This document shows positions 45,184 through 53,572 of a stretch of DNA of 55,528 nucleotides, one piece after another. The stretch comes from Bacilli bacterium. Lineage in GTDB: Bacteria; Bacillota_I; Bacilli_A; RFN20; CAG-826. The stretch covers positions 1 through 55,528 of the forward strand of contig JAGCCQ010000018.1 of NCBI GenBank assembly GCA_017651565.1, in the 5' to 3' direction. The position numbers and the translations under genes were made by a program. Each line of letters starts with the position of its first letter. The first letter of the stretch is position 1. The notes below the pieces were generated by a model, which was not told the origin of the DNA, ran no database searches, and worked only from the letters and a program-made list of their open reading frames with translations.

Positions 45184-45948
45184 TTAGAAATAATTTGCTA
45201 AAGTATTTGCTAATTTGTCTGCTTCGATATGTTCAATAGAACCTTCATATGCAATTGAGACCATTCCTGTTTCTTCGGAAACAACAACAGTAACTGCATC
45301 TGAAATTTCACTAATACCTAAAGCTGCTCTATGACGTGAGCCATATTTAGTAGCAAAAGGTTTTGTAGTTGGTGTATAGAAAACGCTTGCTGTAGCAATC
45401 ATTCCTTCTTTAACGATAACAGCACCATCATGGAGTCTAGTTCCAGGATAGAAAATTGTATCGATAAGTTCCTTGGTGAATGGAGCGTTAACAGCAACAC
45501 CATTTTTACAAATATCGTTTAAATTTGTATTCTTTTCAAAAGTAATTAATGCACCGACTTTTCTATCGCTTAATCCAACAACAGCGTTTTGAACTTCTTG
45601 GAATAAGGATTTCTTGTCTGTAATACGTTGAACAGTTTTAACTTCTTTAACACTTTGTGTCTTGAATGGGTTAGCTAAGAATTTTCTTAAGTCGCCAATA
45701 TTAGACATAAATGTGAATAAACTTACTAAAGTAAGACCTAACAATGTTGCGATGAAAGCATATTGTAAGTAAAGGATGAAACTAATTAACACTCCACCCA
45801 TTAATGAGAAGCCTAAAATTAATGCAGGTTTCCTTTTTGAAACCTTTAAATATGTATAACCTAAAGTAACACCAAGAAGTAATAATAAACACAATTGAAT
45901 AATAAAACTTACTACATTTGCTGTGCTTTCAAACCATGGAATAACCAT
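45184..45948 (-). CDS. cdaA: Membrane diadenylate cyclase CdaA
   Basis: The 254-residue protein has three membrane helices (about 12-80) and a DisA_N/DAC domain (about 100-240). The catalytic motifs are RLHDGAVIV (D174-G175-A176) and YGSRHRAA (R205-H206-R207). It joins two ATP into c-di-AMP, which controls potassium and osmolyte transport and the cell wall. AAGGAGGT before the ATG is the strongest ribosome site in the window. The order is cdaA then glmM; the usual cdaR (YbbR) between them is absent. Confidence 0.96.
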   Translation of the reverse strand: MVIPWFESTANVVSFIIQLCLLLLLGVTLGYTYLKVSKRKPALILGFSLMGGVLISFILYLQYAFIATLLGLTLVSLFTFMSNIGDLRKFLANPFKTQSVKEVKTVQRITDKKSLFQEVQNAVVGLSDRKVGALITFEKNTNLNDICKNGVAVNAPFTKELIDTIFYPGTRLHDGAVIVKEGMIATASVFYTPTTKPFATKYGSRHRAALGISEISDAVTVVVSEETGMVSIAYEGSIEHIEADKLANTLANYF

Positions 45949-46052
45949 AAATAACCTCCTTGTGTGTGCAAATGTATGATAACTTAAAAAACGTTATATT
46001 GTAAATATATTTAATTATATTCGTGAAAATTTGATTAATAATTAATCATCAA

Positions 46053-46433
46053 TTATTTCAACTTTAAAATTGTAGGTTGTAAATTTTGTTCAGTTTTTGA
46101 GTATTTTCTTTTATTGGATTTTTTATATAATTCAAGCTCAGAAATACCTTTTTGAGTTATCTTAAAATACATTTGCTTTGTTGGGTAATGATAAAACTTT
46201 TCAATATAACCATAACGAAATAACATTAGTGTTAAATTACAAACTTTTTTGCTTGATGTAGAAACTAAAGTTCCATAAGTTTTAATATAATTAAAATCTT
46301 TAGTTTCTTCATCATCTTTACCAGTGAGAATTTTGTAAATTCCCTGGTTAAGAGGGTAACAATCATTTTGATTTAATTCGTAAATTGTATCTAAAACTTT
46401 GATATAAGTTATGTTGATTTTTAATTCACCCAT
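46053..46433 (-). CDS. Stand-alone RQC-like winged-helix protein, possible regulator
   Basis: This 126-residue basic protein has a pattern matching the winged-helix RQC domain of RecQ helicases: a first helix (ITYIKVLDTIYEL), a helix with 'QGIYKILTG', a Tyr-Gly block, a helix ending 'FRYGYIEKFYHY' and the closing 'KITQKGISELEL'. No helicase is attached. It is divergent from deoD, and the two promoters share a perfect palindrome. It may therefore be an autoregulated DNA-binding protein acting on deoD; this is inference. TAAACT lies 6 nt before the ATG with TTGACC 17 nt above, so the mRNA should be leaderless. Confidence 0.55.
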   Translation of the reverse strand: MGELKINITYIKVLDTIYELNQNDCYPLNQGIYKILTGKDDEETKDFNYIKTYGTLVSTSSKKVCNLTLMLFRYGYIEKFYHYPTKQMYFKITQKGISELELYKKSNKRKYSKTEQNLQPTILKLK

Positions 46434-46439
46434 GCCTTA

Positions 46440-46468
46440 AGTTTACGTTTTCAAAAGATAAAGGTCAA
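46440..46468 (-). promoter_or_regulatory. Promoter of the RQC-like gene
   Basis: -35 TTGACC (46463-46468), 17-nt spacer, -10 TAAACT (46440-46445), 6 nt before the ATG at 46433. Confidence 0.55.
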
Positions 46469-46485
46469 AGACAATTTAATTGTCT
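46469..46485. promoter_or_regulatory. Perfect 17-bp palindrome, candidate operator
   Basis: AGACAATTTAATTGTCT: two 8-bp arms around one base. It abuts the -35 of the minus-strand gene and contains the -35 of deoD, so one bound dimer could control both promoters. Confidence 0.65.
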
Positions 46486-46508
46486 AAAAAGAAAGATATA
46501 TGTAAAAT
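46480..46508 (+). promoter_or_regulatory. Promoter of deoD
   Basis: -35 TTGTCT (46480-46485), 17-nt spacer, -10 TAAAAT (46503-46508). A ribosome site AAGGAG follows at about 46522-46527. Confidence 0.6.
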
Positions 46509-46536
46509 AGATTTTGGTAATAAGGAGCATATTATT

Positions 46537-47259
46537 ATGGGCACACCACATATCAATGCCGAAAAAGGCGATTTTTCAAATGTTGTTTTAATTGCAGGAG
46601 ATCCTAATAGAGCAAAATGGATTGCAGAAACTTATCTTCATGATGTAAAGCAAGTTAACGCAGTCAGAGGCGCTCTTGGATACACAGGTTTAACAAAGAA
46701 TAATAAAAGAATTTCTGTTATGACTTCCGGAATGGGCCAACCATCTATCGGTATTTATTCATATGAATTATATTCATATTTTGATGTAGATATCATCATT
46801 AGAATTGGTACTTGCGGAGTCTATCAACCACAAATTAATTTATTCGATGTCTTAATTGCAGCTACTGCTTCAACTGATTCAAACTGGGCTAGCCAATATA
46901 AGTTAAACGGAACTTATTCTGCCGGTGCAGACTTTGACTTAGTATTATCGGCAGTTGATGCTTATAAGAAAAACAATATTCCTTTCCACGCTGGTAATGT
47001 TCTTTCCGCAGATGTCTTCTATGATGACGATAAAGATACATGGAAATCCTGGGCTAAGATGGGCGTACTTGGTGTAGAAATGGAAAGCTATGCTTTATAT
47101 TGCAACGCTGCAAGACTTGGTAAGAAAGCATTATGCTTACTTACAGCTACTGATCACTTCGTTAATAAAGTTGAAAAAGCTACAGTTGAGCAAAGAACTT
47201 ATGGCTTAGCAAGAATGGTCGAAGGCGCTATTGAAGTTGCAGAAAAATACGCTAAGTAA
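46537..47259 (+). CDS. deoD: Purine nucleoside phosphorylase DeoD
   Basis: The 240-residue protein starts TPHINAEKGDF, the usual DeoD beginning. It has the family blocks GDPNRAKWIAE, GTCGVYQP (phosphate and ribose site), LGVEMESYAL (Met/Glu that hold the ribose) and a late ATDHF (Asp for base recognition). It splits purine nucleosides with phosphate to the free base and ribose-1-phosphate for salvage. A TTG at 46480 would add 19 residues but lies in the -35 box. The ATG at 46537 has AAGGAG 9 nt upstream and is clearly the start. Its promoter overlaps a palindrome shared with the divergent gene. Confidence 0.95.
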   Translation: MGTPHINAEKGDFSNVVLIAGDPNRAKWIAETYLHDVKQVNAVRGALGYTGLTKNNKRISVMTSGMGQPSIGIYSYELYSYFDVDIIIRIGTCGVYQPQINLFDVLIAATASTDSNWASQYKLNGTYSAGADFDLVLSAVDAYKKNNIPFHAGNVLSADVFYDDDKDTWKSWAKMGVLGVEMESYALYCNAARLGKKALCLLTATDHFVNKVEKATVEQRTYGLARMVEGAIEVAEKYAK

Positions 47260-47276
47260 TTCTTAAGAATTAAATT

Positions 47277-47305
47277 AAAAAGTCTCGAGAAATTCGAGAC
47301 TTTTT
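47277..47305. terminator. Bidirectional terminator between deoD and the metal operon
   Basis: AAAAAGTCTCGA/TCGAGACTTTTT with a 5-nt loop; T-runs on both strands. It serves the convergent genes. Confidence 0.85.
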
Positions 47306-47306
47306 C

Positions 47307-49487
47307 TTATGCTGTTTTTCTGTGCACTTTTCTATAAAGTAACAAGAGCGAATTAATAACAAGTAATACTGTTAATCCTGTATCAGCTAAGATTGCTACA
47401 TACATCATCCAAGATGCTTCTCCAAAGAATAAAGCTAAGACATATACTGCAAGCTTTATAAATAAAGCGAAGATGATATTGAATAATGAAGTGTTTCTTG
47501 CTTTAGAAGCGATATCAATTGAGTCATAAACTTTTGCAGGATCATCGTTCATGATAATGATATCTGCGTTTTCAACTGCTATATCACTACCCATGCCACC
47601 CATAGCGATACCAATGTCACTACGGATAATGCTTGGTGCATCATTGATGCCGTCGCCAATAAATGCGACTGCTTTATTAGTGTTACTAAGTTCTTTTTCT
47701 AAGTATTTCATCTTATCTTCTGGAAGAAGTTCTGAATACCAACGGTCAATACCGAGCTTATTACAGATTTGTTTTGCGTTATCTTCTTTATCTCCAGTTA
47801 ATAAGACAATATCAATTCCTTTAGAGTGTAATAAGTTAACCATAGGTTGTGCATTATCTTTAATAACATCAGATAACGAAACATAACCTACATATTTTTT
47901 ATCAACAGCGCAGTAAACTATGGTTCCAGTTTCTACAACTGGTGTCATTTCGATGCCTTCTTGTTTTAGTAACTTTTCACCGCCAGCGATAATACTTTTG
48001 CCTTCAAATTCTGCAATAATGCCTAATCCAGCAATTTCATTGAAGTTAGTTACTTTGCTTGCAAGATTTGTAGTTTTTACATTATGGCAAATTGCTTTAC
48101 CGATTGGGTGTTTTGATAAGCATTCGGCAGCGTATAAATATTCTAACAATTCATCTTTATTACCATTTACTGCTTCAATTTTATTAATTTCAAATGATCC
48201 ATGAGTTAATGTACCAGTCTTGTCTGTAATTAATACGCCCATTTCAAGAAGCTTATCTAAATAGTTAGCACCTTTAATGACAATGCCATTTTTACTTGCA
48301 AGTCCGATAGCAGAGAAGAACGCAAGAGGGACTGAGATAACAATTGCACAAGGGCAACCGATAACTAAGATTTCTAATCCAGTATGTACCCATGTTTCCC
48401 ATTCTTGAGTAATTAACCCACCAATTAAGAATGTAACTAGAGCAAGTCCAACTACTAATGGAGTGTAAATTCTTGCAAATTTTGCGATGAATTCATCTGC
48501 TTTTGTCTTCTGTTCACCACCGTTAGAGATTAATTGAATAATCTTACTAACTGCGGAGTCTTCATATTTCTTACCAACTCTAACTGTGAGAGTTCCACTT
48601 TTAATTAGACATCCACTATATACTAATGAATTTGTAACAGCTAATACTGGGACAAATTCTCCAGTTAAAGAAGATGTATCGACATAAGCTTCGCCTTCGA
48701 TAACTTCTCCATCAATAGGGATAAGTTCCCCACTAGTAACGATGATTCTGTCATCTATTTCCAAATCTTCTGGTTTGACAGTAACAACTCCGTCTAGAGT
48801 TATCTTTTGAGCAGTATCAACTCTGAGTTCAACTGCACTCATAACAGCAGCTTTGCTCTTATTGGTTGCTACTGCTTCAATGATTTGTCCGATTTGGAAG
48901 AGAGCAATAACCATTACTGCTTCCATGCCATCATCCATAGCGATCATAATTGAGCCGAGTTCCATACAGTGATGTTCATTAATTTCTAAAAGTGAAATAA
49001 TGAACGCGCCTATCGCCGCTACACTAATTAATAAGTTATGATCTAGAATGTTGCTTCTATTCTTAACGTGGCAGAATACTCTATAAGCAATGTCATATCC
49101 AATAGCGACGATAGCTACTGAATATAAAACTGTTCTTAGGATTGTTAAATCTTCTTTTGCTAAGAAGAATATATTTATTAAGGATATAAGGACAACAGCG
49201 ATAATTCTTACGAGAAGAATCTTCATTCTCTTATTAAATATCTTTACTTTGCCGTTAGCGTTATTACTTACTTCTGAGATGTTAAGTGGGTTTGTTTCAA
49301 CTTTGCCAATTACTTTAGCGAGTTTCTTACAATCCCATGCATCATTTTTAAAAGTGATATATAGTTTGTTATTTGTATAATCCATTCTAGCGGATTCTAC
49401 ATCATCTTGTTTTGATAGATATCTTTCTGCTTTGGTCGCACATACAGGGCAGTCAAAACCAGAAACGTTAAAAACCTTTCTTACCAT
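47307..49487 (-). CDS. P1B-type heavy-metal ATPase, zinc/cadmium type
   Basis: The 726-residue protein has an N-terminal heavy-metal-associated domain with FDCPVC (C13, C16), then eight membrane helices. The ATPase motifs are TGE (275-277), CPC in the sixth helix (C378, C380), DKTGT (Asp422 is phosphorylated), the HP of LSKHPIGKA, TGDKEDN and GDGINDAP. The last helix has the Asp-Thr-Gly pattern typical of ZntA/CadA-type exporters rather than copper pumps. It should expel Zn2+, Cd2+ or Pb2+. It is the last gene of an operon with an ArsR-type sensor and a small HMA protein; GGAGG precedes the ATG. Confidence 0.92.
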   Translation of the reverse strand: MVRKVFNVSGFDCPVCATKAERYLSKQDDVESARMDYTNNKLYITFKNDAWDCKKLAKVIGKVETNPLNISEVSNNANGKVKIFNKRMKILLVRIIAVVLISLINIFFLAKEDLTILRTVLYSVAIVAIGYDIAYRVFCHVKNRSNILDHNLLISVAAIGAFIISLLEINEHHCMELGSIMIAMDDGMEAVMVIALFQIGQIIEAVATNKSKAAVMSAVELRVDTAQKITLDGVVTVKPEDLEIDDRIIVTSGELIPIDGEVIEGEAYVDTSSLTGEFVPVLAVTNSLVYSGCLIKSGTLTVRVGKKYEDSAVSKIIQLISNGGEQKTKADEFIAKFARIYTPLVVGLALVTFLIGGLITQEWETWVHTGLEILVIGCPCAIVISVPLAFFSAIGLASKNGIVIKGANYLDKLLEMGVLITDKTGTLTHGSFEINKIEAVNGNKDELLEYLYAAECLSKHPIGKAICHNVKTTNLASKVTNFNEIAGLGIIAEFEGKSIIAGGEKLLKQEGIEMTPVVETGTIVYCAVDKKYVGYVSLSDVIKDNAQPMVNLLHSKGIDIVLLTGDKEDNAKQICNKLGIDRWYSELLPEDKMKYLEKELSNTNKAVAFIGDGINDAPSIIRSDIGIAMGGMGSDIAVENADIIIMNDDPAKVYDSIDIASKARNTSLFNIIFALFIKLAVYVLALFFGEASWMMYVAILADTGLTVLLVINSLLLLYRKVHRKTA

Positions 49488-49527
49488 TTTTGTTCCTCCA
49501 ATATGTGACTAATTAAAATTAATGTCA

Positions 49528-49749
49528 CTATTCTTCAGAGACAGAAACTTCATCGCCTTCTACATCAGCGATTAAACTTTTAACTTTTTCTAAATCCCAA
49601 ACTTCTTTTTTGTAATCAATATAGAGCTTGCCTTTTCCAAAATCGATTTCAGCATTCTTGATACCTTTTTGGCTTGCGATATACTTTGCTGTTTTACCAG
49701 CACAAACTGGACAGTCGAATCCAGATACGTTATAAACTTTTCTTTCCAT
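49528..49749 (-). CDS. Small HMA-domain metal-binding protein
   Basis: The 73-residue protein is a single heavy-metal-associated domain with FDCPVC (C13, C16) and an acidic tail. It closely resembles the N-terminal domain of the ATPase downstream (same VYNVSGFDCPVCA block), so it arose by duplication. It likely passes metal to the pump or buffers it. GGAGG lies within the end of the sensor gene, 2 nt of spacing between genes. Confidence 0.88.
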   Translation of the reverse strand: MERKVYNVSGFDCPVCAGKTAKYIASQKGIKNAEIDFGKGKLYIDYKKEVWDLEKVKSLIADVEGDEVSVSEE

Positions 49750-49751
49750 AT

Positions 49752-50102
49752 TTATTCTTCCTCCATAACATGGTCAGTAGCGATTCTTAATAAGTCTTTG
49801 ATGTGTCCATCTTTTAAGAAGTAATAAACCTTATTACCTTCTTTTCTGGAATCAACAAAGTTAGAATCTTTTAAAACTTTTAATTGATGGGAAACCAATG
49901 ATTGAGAAGCATTGATGTCAGCGCATATTTCACCAACATTCTTTTCAATCATACAGTGACGATGTCTACATTCAGCACACGATGCGCATGTACATGTACA
50001 TTTCGAATCATCTAATAAAGAAGTCATGATTTTTAATCTAGTGAAGTCACTAGCTATCTTTAACATTTCTTCTACTTTTTTAATTACGTTTTCGTTTTCC
50101 AT
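49752..50102 (-). CDS. ArsR/SmtB-family metal-sensing repressor with Cys-rich insert
   Basis: The 116-residue winged-helix repressor has recognition helix SQSLVSHQLKVLKDSNFV (about 66-83). A Cys-rich stretch C35-C50 (six Cys plus His) sits early in the fold, and Cys60 is in the helix that carries the CadC metal site. The C-terminal helix has Asp/His/Glu (110-116), as in the alpha-5 zinc site of SmtB/CzrA. It probably releases DNA when Zn, Cd or Pb binds. The promoter has an operator inside it and the -10 lies 8 nt before the ATG, giving a leaderless mRNA. Confidence 0.88.
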   Translation of the reverse strand: MENENVIKKVEEMLKIASDFTRLKIMTSLLDDSKCTCTCASCAECRHRHCMIEKNVGEICADINASQSLVSHQLKVLKDSNFVDSRKEGNKVYYFLKDGHIKDLLRIATDHVMEEE

Positions 50103-50110
50103 ACGTCTAT

Positions 50111-50139
50111 AGTATATGAACGGCCATTCATATAGTCAA
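50111..50139 (-). promoter_or_regulatory. Metal-operon promoter with ArsR-type operator
   Basis: -35 TTGACT (50134-50139), 17-nt spacer, -10 TATACT (50111-50116). The inverted repeat TATATGAA-n6-TTCATATA (50113-50134) fills the spacer and matches the usual ArsR/SmtB/CzrA operator shape. Confidence 0.8.
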
Positions 50140-50163
50140 GAAGAAAAAAGAGAAATATTTGTT

Positions 50164-50760
50164 TTATTTCCCTTCGCTATTAATCCAATAAGTAATGATG
50201 ATAATTGCTTGTAATGGAACACCCACTAAGAATATGATCCAAATATTGCCACCCATTACAAGAATTTGTAAGAATATGGCCATCAAGCCCGTCCATAACG
50301 TTATGGACGCCGCAATAGAAATTACCATTTTATATTTTCTTAAGAAGGCAACTATCGCAACCAATAAACTTGATGCTGGAATAGGCCAAATAAATGACAT
50401 CCATAAACCATTTGGTATATTGTTTCTAATTACGTTATATACAAATACAACTGTACCAATTAACCAAATAGTAAGAACTCCTAAAGCAATCTTAGAGATA
50501 GATTTAGATAGTCTAATTTTCTCTTTTCTAAGAGTTTGTTCTTTATCGAATGTTTCATTTAATAAATCATCAACAGTAAGATTAAACATCTTAGCTAAAG
50601 CAGATAAAGATTCAATATCTGGGGTTGATTCTCCTCTCTCCCATTTGGAGATTGCCTTATCTGTGTAATTAAGTTTCTCAGCTAAGTCTTGCTGAGTCAT
50701 ATGATTCATTTTTCTTAATTCCGCTATATTGTTTGCTATGTTTTCCTTGATTGTTGACAT
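50164..50760 (-). CDS. XRE-family regulator with membrane domain
   Basis: The 198-residue protein has an N-terminal HTH (about 5-62; NMTQQDLAEKLNYTDKAISKWE with the typical GESTPDIESLSALAKMF) and a C-terminal part of three or four membrane helices (about 90-195). This membrane-bound XRE type is common in Firmicutes and often senses envelope conditions. It is divergent from the glycosyltransferase gene. Four GTAGA-type boxes lie between the two, a likely binding site for this protein. Confidence 0.85.
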   Translation of the reverse strand: MSTIKENIANNIAELRKMNHMTQQDLAEKLNYTDKAISKWERGESTPDIESLSALAKMFNLTVDDLLNETFDKEQTLRKEKIRLSKSISKIALGVLTIWLIGTVVFVYNVIRNNIPNGLWMSFIWPIPASSLLVAIVAFLRKYKMVISIAASITLWTGLMAIFLQILVMGGNIWIIFLVGVPLQAIIIITYWINSEGK

Positions 50761-50788
50761 AAATAATTAACCTAATTTTTCTATCAAA

Positions 50789-50857
50789 TCGTAGAGATAT
50801 TGATTCTACGAGTAGTAGAGTTGATATCTAAAATGTATATGGCTCTACGCATATAAT
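50789..50857. promoter_or_regulatory. Four GTAGA boxes in the XRE/glycosyltransferase spacer
   Basis: TCGTAGA and TCTACGA form a perfect inverted repeat (50789-50811). A further GTAGAG is at 50815-50820, and CTCTAC at 50843-50848 is its inverted partner, just upstream of a TATAAT (50852-50857) on the plus strand. Confidence 0.6.
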
Positions 50858-50900
50858 ACATTATATACTCGCTCCAGGCAATTGAAAGGAGCAAGGATTT

Positions 50901-52079
50901 ATGGTTGTTACAATTGTAGCTGACGTACTAGGGGCTGAGAACAATGGCACTACTGTTGCTTGCATGAATCTAGTTCGTTATTTAAAAGAGAGAGGTGACA
51001 CAGTAAAGATTGTTTGCTGTGATCAAGATAAAAAAGATATCCCAGGATACTATGTAGTTCCTAATTTAAATTTAGGTCCATTTATTAACTGGGCTGTTAA
51101 GAAAAACGGGGTTACATTAGCTAAACCTGTTAGAAGTATTATTGAAGGCGCTATCGAAGGAAGCGATGTAGTTCACTGTATGATTCCTTTTGCATTATCA
51201 AAGAAAGCTGCACAAATCTGTAGAGAAAAAGATATCCCTATTACTGCAGGTTTCCATATGCAAGCGGAAAACTTTACTGCACACTTATTTTTAATGAATT
51301 GTGGTATTGCTAACTATTTGGTTTATCAAAATATTTATCGCAAATTTTATAAATATGTAGATGCAATCCACTATCCAACAAAGTTCATTAAGAACGTTTT
51401 TGAAAACGCAATTGAAAGAAGAACAAACGCATACGTTATTAGTAACGGCGTTAACGATAGATTCGTTCATAAAAATATTGAAAAACCAGCAGAATTAAAA
51501 GATAAGTTTGTTATTCTTTCCACTGGCAGATACTCAAAAGAAAAAGCACAACAAGTGCTTATTAAAGCGATTAAATATTCTAAACATAAAGATAAAATTC
51601 AAATCATCCTCGCAGGAGATGGTCCAAAGAAAGAACAATATAAAAAGCTTTCTAATAAATATTGTCCTAATGGTGTCATGATGAATTTCTATGGTAGAGA
51701 TGAAATCGTAGATGTTATTAACTATTCAGATTTATATTGTCACACTGCTGTTTGTGAGCTTGAAGGTATCGCATGTTTAGAAGCTCTTAAATGTGGATTA
51801 GTACCAGTTATCGCTAATTCCAATAGATGCGCTACTAAAAGCTTTGCAAAAGATGAAAAATGTTTATTTAAAGCTAACTCTTCTAAAGACTTAGCTAGAA
51901 AAATCGATTTCTGGATTGAACATCCTGAACTTAAAGAAGAATACAAACAATACTACATCAACAGTTCTTCTATTTATGATCAAAGACAATGTATGGAACA
52001 AACTAGAGAAATGTTATTAGAGGCTATTAGATGCAGAAAGAACAAGACAGAAAAATCTTATATTACAGCGATGAATTAA
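50901..52079 (+). CDS. Glycosyltransferase, GT4 family
   Basis: The 392-residue protein has two Rossmann halves. The N-terminal half has the ENNGTTVACMNL loop. The C-terminal half (about 200-360) has the donor-binding strand ILSTGRYSKEK and the E-x7-E motif in CELEGIACLEA (about residue 285). It resembles diacylglycerol or phosphatidylinositol glycosyltransferases and could make membrane glycolipids. It overlaps an acyltransferase gene, which supports a lipid role. AAAGGAG lies 9 nt before the ATG. Confidence 0.85.
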   Translation: MVVTIVADVLGAENNGTTVACMNLVRYLKERGDTVKIVCCDQDKKDIPGYYVVPNLNLGPFINWAVKKNGVTLAKPVRSIIEGAIEGSDVVHCMIPFALSKKAAQICREKDIPITAGFHMQAENFTAHLFLMNCGIANYLVYQNIYRKFYKYVDAIHYPTKFIKNVFENAIERRTNAYVISNGVNDRFVHKNIEKPAELKDKFVILSTGRYSKEKAQQVLIKAIKYSKHKDKIQIILAGDGPKKEQYKKLSNKYCPNGVMMNFYGRDEIVDVINYSDLYCHTAVCELEGIACLEALKCGLVPVIANSNRCATKSFAKDEKCLFKANSSKDLARKIDFWIEHPELKEEYKQYYINSSSIYDQRQCMEQTREMLLEAIRCRKNKTEKSYITAMN

Positions 52080-52822
52080 ATGATGATTTCGCTGGTACTA
52101 ATATTGAACAAAAGAAGTTACCTGAAGACTTTGAATATCTTAGCAAGAACTTCTTCTTTAATCTTGGAAAGTTTTTGTTGCATTGGTTAATCGTACCAAT
52201 TATTTGGCTATTAGTTAAAATCATTTATCATCAAAAGTATGTAAATAAAAGAGTTCTTAAAAGATGTAAGAAGTCTGGCTATTTTGTTTATGGTAATCAC
52301 ACCAACGCAATGCTAGATGCTTATCTTCCTACACTTTTAACTTTTCCTAGATACACATACTTAATCGCTAATCCAGATGCTGTATCTATTAAAGGAATCA
52401 AGAACCTTGTTTTAATGTTAGGTGCTTTTCCTCTTCCTAATAGCATGGGTTTAACTTTTAAATTTATGTCCGCTATTAAAGAAAGAGTTAATAAGAAGGG
52501 TGTTATTATGATTTACCCTGAGGCCCATATATGGCCTTATTACACTGATATTAGAAACTTTAGAGTGGATTCTTTTGTTTACCCAGTAGAAACTAATAAA
52601 CCAGTATTTTGTTTCACTAACGTCTATAAAAAAAGAATTATAGGTAAAAGACCTAAAGTAGTTACTTATGTTGACGGGCCTTTCTATCCAGACCAAACTT
52701 TAACCAAAAGAGAAAATATACAAAATTTAAGAAATAAAGTTTATGAAACAATGAAAAAAAGGGTCCAATCGAACCCTAAATATGAATATAAATATACTTA
52801 TATTAAAAAACAGACCGTTTAA
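52031..52822 (+). CDS. Lysophospholipid acyltransferase-like protein
   Basis: The 263-residue protein has one membrane helix (about 45-65) and a PlsC-type domain. The catalytic motif is YGNHTNAMLDA (about residue 88) with five residues between His and Asp, where classic enzymes have four. The second landmark is IYPEAHIWPYY, where classic PlsC has PEGTR. The same spacing occurs in a Firmicutes branch as I recall it. It would add a fatty acid to a glycerolipid or glycolipid. It overlaps the end of the glycosyltransferase gene by 49 nt, so the two are co-translated. Its stop codon overlaps that of the convergent lipoprotein gene. Confidence 0.8.
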   Translation: MQKEQDRKILYYSDELNDDFAGTNIEQKKLPEDFEYLSKNFFFNLGKFLLHWLIVPIIWLLVKIIYHQKYVNKRVLKRCKKSGYFVYGNHTNAMLDAYLPTLLTFPRYTYLIANPDAVSIKGIKNLVLMLGAFPLPNSMGLTFKFMSAIKERVNKKGVIMIYPEAHIWPYYTDIRNFRVDSFVYPVETNKPVFCFTNVYKKRIIGKRPKVVTYVDGPFYPDQTLTKRENIQNLRNKVYETMKKRVQSNPKYEYKYTYIKKQTV

Positions 52823-53520
52823 TCAAAAATAATATAACCTTCATAATCATATTTTGAATCGTTAAATTCACGGTTTATTTTTTCAAACTCTTTTTTAAAA
52901 TCGCCTAAAGAATCGGCATTTTTACGGTCATCCATAAACTTTTTCATTAGTTTAAAATACTTTCTACCTATATTCGATTCCTTAGCATCATTTCCAGCTA
53001 CATAACCATCAAAATCTTCTTTCAAATGTTTAATATAGCGAAATGTTCTATCCTCGTAATCAGGAAATGAACAAGTATAAAAATAGGAAACACCATTTAC
53101 ATTTGAATGTCTAAAATCATAAGAAACTAGGACATTCATATACACAAAAATATCATCATGATCAATGGCCTCCCAGGCGTACTCGTAGCAAATATTATCA
53201 TTTGAATCTAAATATGGTTTTGTCAAATAATAATAATCACTATACCATGTTAATTTAAGTGTGCCGTTAGATTCTCCGAAATAGTCCTCTTTATAAAAAC
53301 TATAAAAAGTAAATAAATTCTCCATTGCCTCTGTAGTTACACAAATAGCATTGTATTCATCTAAATTGTTATCTGGCATTTTTTCACGATGCTCAAGCAA
53401 ATAATCCATTGCTTTTACAGTTATATCCTTAGCATTTGCATCGCTAAAATTAATATTTGAACAAGCAGTAGAGCAAAAACAAAAAATAGCTGGAATGATA
53501 GTTAAGACTCTTTTATGCAT
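52819..53520 (-). CDS. Lipoprotein of unknown function
   Basis: The 233-residue protein has a lipoprotein signal ending CSTAC (Cys20). The body is acidic and Tyr-rich (about 40-233), with no known domain. A run of seven G forms the ribosome site about 9 nt before the ATG. Its stop overlaps the convergent acyltransferase stop by two bases. Confidence 0.65.
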   Translation of the reverse strand: MHKRVLTIIPAIFCFCSTACSNINFSDANAKDITVKAMDYLLEHREKMPDNNLDEYNAICVTTEAMENLFTFYSFYKEDYFGESNGTLKLTWYSDYYYLTKPYLDSNDNICYEYAWEAIDHDDIFVYMNVLVSYDFRHSNVNGVSYFYTCSFPDYEDRTFRYIKHLKEDFDGYVAGNDAKESNIGRKYFKLMKKFMDDRKNADSLGDFKKEFEKINREFNDSKYDYEGYIIFD

Positions 53521-53572
53521 TTTTTAAACCCCCCCTAAAAATTTTATTCGAAAAAGTACTATAAGTGTTTTC

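Noticed and set aside
46480..46536. TTG start extending deoD by 19 residues
   Set aside because: It lies in the -35 box and palindrome. The ATG at 46537 has a proper ribosome site and gives the family's usual N-terminus.
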